Shown here in pieces: positions 27,035-34,012 of a DNA stretch of 64,000 bases (the stretch's first letter is position 1; each line of letters starts with the position of its first letter). The stretch is from Flavobacterium sp. (GTDB lineage Bacteria; Bacteroidota; Bacteroidia; Flavobacteriales; Flavobacteriaceae). The notes beneath the pieces were generated by a model. The model was not told where the DNA came from and searched no databases. It worked only from the letters and a program-made list of their open reading frames with translations. Made by a program: the position numbers and the translations under genes. The stretch covers positions 60,389-124,388 of the forward strand of contig JALRGT010000007.1 in NCBI GenBank assembly GCA_023259675.1, in the 5' to 3' direction.

Positions 27035-28933
27035 ATGAGCGATGCATTAAAACATGAATGTGGAATAGCCTTAGTTAGACTACTAAAACCGCTTGAATTT
27101 TATAAAGAGAAGTACGGGACTGCCTTTTATGGTATTCAAAAAATGTATCTTCTGATGGAAAAACAGCACAATCGTGGGCAAGACGGAGCTGGTTTCGCCA
27201 GTATAAAGTTAGATGTGGAGCCAGGGGAGCGATATATTAGTCGTGTACGATCTAATCATTCTCAACCTATACAGGATGTTTTTGCTCAAATCAATGAGAG
27301 AATTAATGAAGAATTGATAACTCATCCTGAATATGCGGATGATGTTGCACTTCAAAAAACTAATATTCCGTATTTGGGAGAATTGTTTTTGGGACATGTT
27401 CGTTATGGAACTTTTGGTAAAAATAGCATTGAAAGTGTTCACCCATTTTTGCGTCAAAGTAATTGGATGCATCGTAATTTGATATTGGCCGGAAACTTCA
27501 ATATGACCAATGTTAAAGAGCTTTTTCAAAATTTAGTAGAATTAGGTCAGCATCCAAAAGAAATGGCTGATACTGTTACTATAATGGAGAAAATAGGTCA
27601 TTTTCTTGATAAGGAAGTAATGCAGTTGTATCAAGACTGTAAACAGGAAGGTTATTCAAAAAGAGAAGCTTCGCCAGTAATTGCGGAACGTTTAGATATT
27701 GCTAAAATTTTAAAAAGATCTTCAAAGAATCTGGACGGAGGTTATGCAATGGCTGGGCTTTTAGGGCATGGTGATGCTTTCGTGTTTAGAGATCCAGCAG
27801 GAATTAGACCGGCTTATTATTATCAAGATGATGAAGTGGTAGTTGTTGCTTCAGAGCGACCAGTTATCCAAACAGTTTTCAATGTACCATTCGAAAAAGT
27901 ACAAGAGATCGATCCGGGAAGTGCCTTGATTATCAAAAAGAATGGCGCTATTTCTATGCAAGAAATACTAACGCCAACAGTTAAGAAAGCCTGTTCGTTT
28001 GAACGTATTTATTTTTCTAGAGGGAGTGACGCCGAGATATATCAAGAGCGTAAAAATTTAGGAAAATTGATTTTGCCGGCAGTTTTAAATTCGATTGATG
28101 ATGATACCGATAATACGGTTTTCTCTTACATTCCTAATACTGCCGAAACTTCTTTTTATGGTTTGGTAGAAGCAGCTCAAGATTTCTTAAATCAAAGAAA
28201 GAATAATTATATTCTTGAAAACAGAAATACTTTAACTAAGGATACTTTACAAGAGTTACTTGCGGTTAAAATCCGTACCGAAAAAGTGGCAATAAAGGAT
28301 GCAAAACTAAGAACATTTATAACTGAGGACAGCAGTCGTGATGATTTGGTAGCTCACGTGTATGATGTTACTTATGGTGTGATAAAGCCAACGGATAATT
28401 TGGTAATTATTGATGATAGTATTGTTCGTGGGACAACGCTAAAAATGAGTATTATTAAAATGATGGATCGTTTGAATCCAAAACGAATCGTTATTGTTTC
28501 TTCGGCGCCACAAATACGCTATCCGGATTGTTATGGTATTGACATGGCAAAACTGGAAGGATTAGTCGCTTTTAGAGCAGCTTTAGAGTTGTTAAAAGAG
28601 AGAAATCTATATCATATAGTTGATGATGTTTATACTAAATGTAAAGCACAAGAAAATTATTTAGACACTGATGTTGTAAATTATGTAACGGCAATTTATG
28701 AGCCATTTACACCTCAGGAAATATCGGATAAAATTGCTGAAATGCTGAGCTCTCCAGAAATCAAAGCAGAAGTTAAAATTATTTTCCAAACCGTGGAGGA
28801 TTTACATATAGCTTGCCCTAAAAATCTTGGAGATTGGTATTTTACGGGAGATTATCCAACCCCTGGAGGGAATAGAGTGGTGAACAGAGCTTTTATGAAT
28901 TTTTATGAGGGTAAAGATGCCAGAGCGTATTAA
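27035..28933 (+). CDS. PurF-like amidophosphoribosyltransferase, long form
   Basis: A 632-residue protein with an N-terminal class II glutamine amidotransferase domain and a phosphoribosyltransferase domain. The nucleophile is C9 in KHECGIALVR, so an eight-residue leader must be removed to expose it, as in PurF. Glutamine-site residues are in GHVRYGTFGK, LAGNFNMTN and ADTVTIMEK. The PRPP loop is VIIDDSIVRGTTLKMS (about 467-482). It is longer than classical PurF (about 470-510) mainly by inserts and a C-terminal extension. It might make phosphoribosylamine, or act as a paralogue beside a canonical PurF elsewhere. It has its own terminator. Confidence 0.87.
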   Translation: MSDALKHECGIALVRLLKPLEFYKEKYGTAFYGIQKMYLLMEKQHNRGQDGAGFASIKLDVEPGERYISRVRSNHSQPIQDVFAQINERINEELITHPEYADDVALQKTNIPYLGELFLGHVRYGTFGKNSIESVHPFLRQSNWMHRNLILAGNFNMTNVKELFQNLVELGQHPKEMADTVTIMEKIGHFLDKEVMQLYQDCKQEGYSKREASPVIAERLDIAKILKRSSKNLDGGYAMAGLLGHGDAFVFRDPAGIRPAYYYQDDEVVVVASERPVIQTVFNVPFEKVQEIDPGSALIIKKNGAISMQEILTPTVKKACSFERIYFSRGSDAEIYQERKNLGKLILPAVLNSIDDDTDNTVFSYIPNTAETSFYGLVEAAQDFLNQRKNNYILENRNTLTKDTLQELLAVKIRTEKVAIKDAKLRTFITEDSSRDDLVAHVYDVTYGVIKPTDNLVIIDDSIVRGTTLKMSIIKMMDRLNPKRIVIVSSAPQIRYPDCYGIDMAKLEGLVAFRAALELLKERNLYHIVDDVYTKCKAQENYLDTDVVNYVTAIYEPFTPQEISDKIAEMLSSPEIKAEVKIIFQTVEDLHIACPKNLGDWYFTGDYPTPGGNRVVNRAFMNFYEGKDARAY

Positions 28934-29062
28934 TTAATCGTTAAATGTGTAATTTATCGGTTTTATTAGTTGTTCGTCTTAAATATTTGTTTGAATAGAA
29001 CTACTGCCATAAATTTGGAGAACCATAACATTAGTAGGTTAAGTTTATGGTAGATTTGGGGC

Positions 29063-29092
29063 AAAAAAGGTGGAAGGAATTCCACCTTTTTT
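29063..29092 (+). terminator. Terminator of the PurF-like gene
   Basis: AAAAAAGGTGGAA (29063-29075) pairs perfectly with TTCCACCTTTTTT (29080-29092) around GGAA. Confidence 0.9.
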
Positions 29093-29117
29093 ATTGGAAT
29101 AAAGTCAAGGAAAAATA

Positions 29118-29160
29118 AAAAAGGGAAGAAAATCTAAATTTTAGATTTTCTTCCCTTTTT
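29118..29160 (-). terminator. Terminator of superoxide dismutase gene (bidirectional)
   Basis: A 21-bp perfect palindrome (29118-29138 against 29140-29160) with A and T runs at both ends, lying 23 bases from the sod stop. It can work on either strand. Confidence 0.88.
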
Positions 29161-29182
29161 AGTATAAAATAGAGATTTACTA

Positions 29183-29791
29183 CTATTTTGCTAAAGCATA
29201 TCTTCTGGTTACTTCTTTCCAGTTGATGGTGTTAAAAAATGCTTCGATGTAATCAGGTCTTCTGTTTTGGTAATTTAAATAGTAAGCGTGTTCCCAAACA
29301 TCCATTCCTAAAATTGGAGTTCCTCCACAACCAACTCCTGGCATAAGAGTATTGTCTTGGTTTGGTGTTCCGCATACATCTAGTTTACCATCTTCTTTAA
29401 CACAAAGCCAAGCCCATCCTGAACCAAATTGAGTAGCTCCAGCTTTACTGAATTTAGCTTTGAATTCTTCAAAAGAACCAAAAGCAGCTTCAATAGCAGC
29501 TAATAATTCTCCTGTTGGTTCTCCACCACCATTAGGTGTCATTACAGACCAGTATAAGTTATGATTGTAAAATCCACCTCCGTTATTACGAACAGCAGCA
29601 TTTTTCATATCAAGATTGATAAGGATATTTTCTATGGTTTTACCTTCCATGTCCGTACCGGCAATTGCGGCATTAAGATTGGTAGTATACGCATTGTGGT
29701 GTTTTGTATGATGAATTTCCATCGTACGTGCATCAATGTAAGGTTCTAATGCGTCATACGCATAAGGTAATTGAGGTAATTCAAAAGCCAT
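29183..29791 (-). CDS. Superoxide dismutase (Fe/Mn type)
   Basis: A 202-residue enzyme dismutating superoxide in the cytoplasm. Metal ligands are H27 (EIHHTKHH), H77 (FYNHNLYW), D164 and H168 ([14 protein letters not shown]). The QFGSGWAWL stretch, with its Gln/Gly in the second shell, is typical. Iron or manganese cannot be told with certainty from the sequence alone. No signal peptide is seen. A -7 box lies about 32 bases upstream. Confidence 0.97.
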   Translation of the reverse strand: MAFELPQLPYAYDALEPYIDARTMEIHHTKHHNAYTTNLNAAIAGTDMEGKTIENILINLDMKNAAVRNNGGGFYNHNLYWSVMTPNGGGEPTGELLAAIEAAFGSFEEFKAKFSKAGATQFGSGWAWLCVKEDGKLDVCGTPNQDNTLMPGVGCGGTPILGMDVWEHAYYLNYQNRRPDYIEAFFNTINWKEVTRRYALAK

Positions 29792-29823
29792 AATATATAT
29801 TTTTAAGAGTTATAAATTTTATC

Positions 29824-29854
29824 CAAAAATAAACATTTAACATTGGAATTCGAA
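29824..29854 (-). promoter_or_regulatory. Likely promoter of superoxide dismutase gene
   Basis: On the minus strand a perfect -7 box TATTTTTG (29831-29824) is preceded, 20 bases upstream, by TTC (29854-29852), one mismatch from TTG. Confidence 0.5.
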
Positions 29855-29920
29855 ATTCTATGGCGTTATAATTTATTTAAAAATAGATTTATTGTTATTT
29901 TATCTGTTCCTAATTCATTT

Positions 29921-30604
29921 TTAGGAATGCGCCATTGCCATGCAAACAATACTAATTTTTGCTCCCGGAATTTTTAATATTGAGTTAGAACAAGCCTCAA
30001 GTGTTGCTCCCGTAGTGATAACATCATCAATAATTAGAAAATGTTTATAATGGTCTTTTTCTGTAAATTCAACATCAAAAAGTGTTTCGATTCCTTCGGT
30101 TCTGCCCAGTAAGTTCTTTTTCGATTGGGTTTTCGAATACACATTGCGAATTAATAAGGAGTCATTATAGGTTAAATTTAATCCCTTTGCCAGTGCTTTT
30201 CCAAATGTGGTCACTTGATTGTATCCTCTTTCTTTATATTTTTTGCGATGTAACGGTACTGGAATAATTTCATCCACTGATTTTAATGCGTCGATGTTTT
30301 TTAAATCTTCCACATACCATTCGCCTAAAACGTTGCCGATTTCTTCATGTCCGCGGTATTTTAAATTGTGAATTAATTCTTGAACGATTCCTTTTTTATG
30401 AAAATAAAATAGAGCGGAAGCATGATGTATTGGAATTCTTCCGTAAAACTTTTTTACTGCCTCGTTCTCAGAATTTAAATGGTGATTGGTTAGTGGAATA
30501 GTGTGTCTGCAAAGGGTACAAATTACTTTTTCATTAGACAATAAAAGAGCACTACATCCAGAACAAGTCTTAGGAAAAAATAGATTTATAATACTTTCAA
30601 ACAT
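29921..30604 (-). CDS. ComF family phosphoribosyltransferase-like protein
   Basis: A 227-residue cytosolic protein. An N-terminal zinc knuckle has C14, C17, C29 and C32 (CSGC and CTLC). The phosphoribosyltransferase-like core has the PRPP motif LIIDDVITTGATLEA (about 190-204) and VPLHRKKYKERGYNQ. ComF is needed for DNA uptake in naturally competent bacteria, and the homologues elsewhere have an uncertain role. It is divergent from glyS. Confidence 0.93.
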   Translation of the reverse strand: MFESIINLFFPKTCSGCSALLLSNEKVICTLCRHTIPLTNHHLNSENEAVKKFYGRIPIHHASALFYFHKKGIVQELIHNLKYRGHEEIGNVLGEWYVEDLKNIDALKSVDEIIPVPLHRKKYKERGYNQVTTFGKALAKGLNLTYNDSLLIRNVYSKTQSKKNLLGRTEGIETLFDVEFTEKDHYKHFLIIDDVITTGATLEACSNSILKIPGAKISIVCMAMAHS

Positions 30605-30686
30605 AGGCGTAAAGATTTATTCATAAAAATAACGAAATCAATGATTCAAACTTTACTAATTTTCTTTTTTTTATGTTCACTTTTTA

Positions 30687-30694
30687 TATTTTTG
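30687..30694 (+). promoter_or_regulatory. -7 box of glyS close to the start codon
   Basis: TATTTTTG at 30687-30694 lies seven bases before the ATG at 30702. The predicted transcript would start at or just before the ATG. No TTG is seen at the right distance. Confidence 0.45.
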
Positions 30695-30701
30695 CATCAC
30701 T

Positions 30702-32243
30702 ATGGCAAAACAAGAAGATATTTTTAAGAATGTAGTTTCGCATGCAAAAGAGTACGGATTTATATTTCCGTCAAGCGAAATATACGATGGTTTGAGTGCA
30801 GTATATGATTATGCACAAAACGGAGTAGAATTAAAAAAGAATATACGTGAATATTGGTGGAAAGCAATGGTTCAAATGAACGATAATATCGTTGGGCTTG
30901 ACGCTGCAATATTGATGCATCCAACGACATGGAAAGCTTCAGGTCACGTTGACGCTTTTAATGATCCGCTGATTGATAATAAAGATTCAAAAAGAAGATA
31001 TAGAGCAGATGTATTGATTGAAGATTATGCCGAAAAGCTTAACCAAAAAGCAGTCAAAGAAATCGAAAAAGCGCGTACTCGTTTTGGAGAAGCATTCGAT
31101 GAAGCAGAATTTGTCTCTACTAATGCACGTGTAGTTGAATATAAAGCTAAAGAAAGAGAAATTCTGGAAAGAATGGGACGCTCTTTGGGTAATGAAGATT
31201 TGGAAGATGTAAAGCTTTTAATTGAAGAACTCGAAATCGCATGTCCAGAATCAGGCTCTCGTAATTGGACTGAAGTGCGTCAATTTAATTTGATGTTCGG
31301 TACCAAATTAGGTGCTTCCGCTGATTCTGCGATGGACTTATATTTGCGTCCGGAAACGGCTCAAGGAATTTTTGTGAATTTCTTAAATGTGCAGAAATCA
31401 GGTCGAATGAAAGTTCCTTTTGGAATTGCCCAAACCGGTAAAGCATTTCGTAACGAGATTGTTGCCAGACAGTTTATTTTCCGTATGCGTGAATTTGAAC
31501 AAATGGAAATGCAATTTTTTGTACGTCCGGGTGAGGAAATGAAACATTATGAGTTCTGGAAAGAAGCACGTTTAAAATGGCATTTGTCTTTAGGTTTAGG
31601 AAAAGAAAACTATCGTTTTCATGATCATGAAAAATTAGCTCATTACGCCAATGCAGCGGCTGATATTGAATTTAATTTTCCGTTCGGATTCAAAGAGTTA
31701 GAAGGAATTCATTCCCGTACTGATTTTGATTTGAAAGCACATGAACAATTTTCAGGAAGAAAGTTACAATATTTTGATGCCGAATTGAACAAAAATTATG
31801 TGCCTTACGTAGTTGAAACTTCTGTAGGATTAGATAGAATGTTCTTAGCGGTTTTTGCTACTTCATTAAAAGAAGAAACATTGGAAGATGGTTCCACTAG
31901 AACGGTTCTTAAATTACCATCGGTTTTGGCGCCAACAAAAGCGGCTGTTTTACCTTTGGTTAAAAAAGATGGTTTGCCTGAGATTGCCCATAAAATTATT
32001 GCTGATTTGAAATGGGATTTCAATGTGGCCTATGATGAAAAAGATGCGGTAGGTCGTCGTTATAGAAGGCAAGATGCTTTAGGAACTCCATTTTGTATTA
32101 CTGTTGATCATCAAACTATAGAAGATGAAACTGTCACGATTCGTCATAGAGATAGCATGCAACAGGATCGAGTGAAAATCTCTGATTTGAAAACAATAAT
32201 CGAAAATGAAGTGGCTATGAAAAATTGGTTACAAAAGATTTAA
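30702..32243 (+). CDS. glyS: Glycine--tRNA ligase (homodimeric type)
   Basis: Class II synthetase of 513 residues. It begins with the homodimeric-type block EYGFIFPSSEIYDG (18-31) and GLSAVYDYAQNGVELKKNI. Motif 2 is GKAFRNEIVARQFIFRMREF (about 247-266) and motif 3 is VGLDRMFLAVF (about 376-386). The C-terminal anticodon-binding domain follows (about 410-513). Length matches the single-chain bacterial/eukaryotic form, not the two-subunit one. A terminator at 32265-32293 ends it. Confidence 0.98.
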   Translation: MAKQEDIFKNVVSHAKEYGFIFPSSEIYDGLSAVYDYAQNGVELKKNIREYWWKAMVQMNDNIVGLDAAILMHPTTWKASGHVDAFNDPLIDNKDSKRRYRADVLIEDYAEKLNQKAVKEIEKARTRFGEAFDEAEFVSTNARVVEYKAKEREILERMGRSLGNEDLEDVKLLIEELEIACPESGSRNWTEVRQFNLMFGTKLGASADSAMDLYLRPETAQGIFVNFLNVQKSGRMKVPFGIAQTGKAFRNEIVARQFIFRMREFEQMEMQFFVRPGEEMKHYEFWKEARLKWHLSLGLGKENYRFHDHEKLAHYANAAADIEFNFPFGFKELEGIHSRTDFDLKAHEQFSGRKLQYFDAELNKNYVPYVVETSVGLDRMFLAVFATSLKEETLEDGSTRTVLKLPSVLAPTKAAVLPLVKKDGLPEIAHKIIADLKWDFNVAYDEKDAVGRRYRRQDALGTPFCITVDHQTIEDETVTIRHRDSMQQDRVKISDLKTIIENEVAMKNWLQKI

Positions 32244-32264
32244 AATAAATAAAATCTAATTTTT

Positions 32265-32293
32265 AAAAGGCTTTCCGAGTTGGAAAGCCTTTT
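32265..32293 (+). terminator. Terminator of glyS
   Basis: AAAAGGCTTTCC (32265-32276) and GGAAAGCCTTTT (32282-32293) form a perfect 12-bp stem with a five-base loop. Confidence 0.9.
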
Positions 32294-32390
32294 CTGTTTT
32301 CATAAAGTTATAATAATCAAAAAAAATGACGGATTTAAGTCTCTCATAACTAGTATAGCACGGTTATTTATCGGATTTATTTGCAGTTGG

Positions 32391-32476
32391 TCAAAATGTA
32401 TTAACATTTAATCGAAATGTGTTAACAACTGTTATGAAAAAAAGGTTAAATGTTTATTTTTAACTTGTTAAACAAG
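32391..32476. promoter_or_regulatory. 21-bp-period direct repeat and palindrome upstream of the LytTR gene
   Basis: The gap 32294-32608 has no credible gene but contains TCAAAATGTATTAACA (32391-32406) and TCGAAATGTGTTAACA (32412-32427), 14 of 16 bases alike, exactly 21 bp apart, so both lie on the same face of the helix. A 13-bp palindrome CTTGTTAAACAAG is at 32464-32476. LytTR proteins such as AgrA bind paired direct repeats with about this spacing. I infer operator sites. Confidence 0.5.
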
Positions 32477-32608
32477 AGTTTTTTCGTTCAAAACAAGGGC
32501 TTTAGTTTGATTAGTTTCCCCAAAACTACCTTTTACCGCCTGAAATGGTTGAAGTATTTTATACTTTGAAAGCTAATGCTATGCCTAACGAATTTAGGAA
32601 AGCCATAC

Positions 32609-33424
32609 ATGAATTGTCCCTACATTATTATTGATGACGATCAAGAAAGTGTTTTGAAAACGAAATCCGTTGCGGATAGTTTTTCAGAGCTTACTTTTGT
32701 GGCATCAGCAAATAATTATTCGGATGGCTTAAATCTTATTTTAGAGCACAATCCCCAATTGGTTTTTCTTGAAATTGATCCAGCAGATACTTCTAGTAAT
32801 CTATCATTAGCTCTTATTAATGAGTTGTATCGTTATCTTAAAGCAGTTCCTAAAATTATTATTACCACAACCAAGAAAGAGTTGGCTTTTGAAGCCATTC
32901 AATATGAGGTTGCGGATTACATTTTAAAACCGGTAAATCGTGTTGCTCTAGTAAAGTCGATTTTAAAATTAAAAAAATCGATTCCGGAAGACGAAATTTT
33001 TCTGCAACAAGCATCTGTTTATGTTGAGGAAAAGCCAATTGTTAAGGCTAAGCAAGAAACAATTACACAAGAACAGCCATTGATCTTGTGTATTAAATCC
33101 TATGGCGATTACCGATACATTGATGCGTCAGATATTTGTTATTTACAGGCGGACAATAATTCAACAGATTTACACCTTAAAAATGGCGAAATAGTTACCG
33201 CTTTCAAGACTCTGAAACATTTTGAGGGAATTTTATCGACTCCTTTTGTTAGAATTCATAACAGTTATATAATTAACAGGAACTGCATTTCTAGGATTCA
33301 TACAGGGAATTCGGTGTGTTACATCAAAAATACAACTGCGAAAATACCTTTCTCCAAATCGTATAAGTCAAATATTGACCTTATTATTTCCGATTTCTCC
33401 AACGGAAATTACCTAGAAATCTAA
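32609..33424 (+). CDS. LytTR response regulator with Glu at the phospho-acceptor site
   Basis: I chose ATG 32609 (MNCPYIIIDDDQES), giving 271 residues. An in-frame ATG at 32576 adds eleven residues not typical of receivers. The receiver domain spans 1-120, with acidic D10/D11, IITTTKKELA and the Lys in DYILKPVNR. The acceptor position in LVFLEIDP is E55 instead of Asp, so phosphorylation is doubtful. The LytTR DNA-binding domain covers about 155-255 with YGDYRYIDASDICYLQAD and FVRIHNSYIINRNCI. Upstream is a 21-bp-period repeat and downstream the tandem-repeat peptide gene, a possible target. Confidence 0.9.
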   Translation: MNCPYIIIDDDQESVLKTKSVADSFSELTFVASANNYSDGLNLILEHNPQLVFLEIDPADTSSNLSLALINELYRYLKAVPKIIITTTKKELAFEAIQYEVADYILKPVNRVALVKSILKLKKSIPEDEIFLQQASVYVEEKPIVKAKQETITQEQPLILCIKSYGDYRYIDASDICYLQADNNSTDLHLKNGEIVTAFKTLKHFEGILSTPFVRIHNSYIINRNCISRIHTGNSVCYIKNTTAKIPFSKSYKSNIDLIISDFSNGNYLEI

Positions 33425-33464
33425 TAAAATATCCATCCACCCAAATTTGAGGTTCATTCACTAT

Positions 33465-33494
33465 CAGACGATGGCATTCTACCATATACGTCTG
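33465..33494 (+). promoter_or_regulatory. Nested hairpin before the repeat-peptide gene
   Basis: CAGACG (33465-33470) pairs with CGTCTG (33489-33494), and inside ATGG (33471-33474) pairs with CCAT (33482-33485). No T tract follows. It lies 41 bases after the LytTR stop and 110 before the next ATG, so it could be an operator or an mRNA processing structure. Confidence 0.4.
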
Positions 33495-33603
33495 TATTTG
33501 CTATAAAAATCAAGAGATGCTCTGTAGTTTTACGCCATGATATCACAACAAATGTGGGTCATTAACCAAGTAAAATCATTTAAAAACATAAAAACCCCAA
33601 ATT

Positions 33604-33906
33604 ATGAAAAAAGCAATCTTAACTATCGGTTTATTCTCATTAATAATGATCTTAACATCATTTACAACTCCAGAAGTTGTGTCAACAGATAATAATGCTA
33701 ATACAGAATTAGTTGGATCAGGAAGTGCAGGAAATAAGAGACTTGATTTAGTTGGGTCAGGAAGTGCAGGAAATAAGAGACTTGATTTAGTTGGGTCAGG
33801 AAGTGCAGGAAACAAGAGACTTGATTTAGTTGGGTCAGGAAGCGCAGGAAACAAGAGACTTGATTTAGTTGGATCAGGAAGTGCAGGAAACAAGAGATTA
33901 GATTAA
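33604..33906 (+). CDS. Small secreted protein of five identical 13-residue repeats
   Basis: A 100-residue protein. An N-terminal signal (MKKAILTIGLFSLIMILTSF) is followed by TTPEVVSTDNNANTE, then exactly five copies of LVGSGSAGNKRLD (residues 36-100) up to the stop. Each unit has a Gly/Ser-rich stretch and a Lys-Arg pair. Copies are identical in protein although their codons differ at several places. I recognise no family. It may be an exported precursor cut into small peptides, or a repeat-built surface or periplasmic protein. It is followed by its own terminator and then by a TPR sensor kinase. The opposite strand is also open here, but that is a side effect of the repeat. Confidence 0.8.
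   Translation: MKKAILTIGLFSLIMILTSFTTPEVVSTDNNANTELVGSGSAGNKRLDLVGSGSAGNKRLDLVGSGSAGNKRLDLVGSGSAGNKRLDLVGSGSAGNKRLD
33709..33903 (+). repeat. Five 39-bp tandem repeats
   Basis: Units begin at 33709, 33748, 33787, 33826 and 33865 and run without gaps to the TAA at 33904. Differences among units are GGA/GGG, AGT/AGC, AAT/AAC and CTT/TTA, all synonymous. Confidence 0.97.
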
Positions 33907-33930
33907 AAATAAATTTTTAATACAAATTTT

Positions 33931-33965
33931 AAAGGCTATCAATTATTTTGATAGCCTTTTTTTAT
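33931..33965 (+). terminator. Terminator of the repeat-peptide gene
   Basis: AAAGGCTATCAA (33931-33942) and TTGATAGCCTTT (33948-33959) form a perfect 12-bp stem with loop TTATT and a T tract. Confidence 0.92.
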
Positions 33966-34012
33966 TGTACTACAATTAATTTAGTATTTTTGATAAAATT
34001 CAAAAGAGACTA

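Noticed and set aside
32576..32608. Earlier start of the LytTR regulator
   Set aside because: The added eleven residues are not part of the receiver fold, and ATG 32609 begins directly with the typical first strand.
33576..33893. Open frame on the minus strand across the tandem repeat
   Set aside because: It arises because a 39-bp repeat, divisible by three, keeps any stop-free frame open. Its repeated FPALPDPTKSSLL has no start context, and the plus strand has a clear signal peptide and terminator.
33709..33903. CRISPR-like array
   Set aside because: The repeats are directly adjacent without spacers and are in frame in a protein gene.
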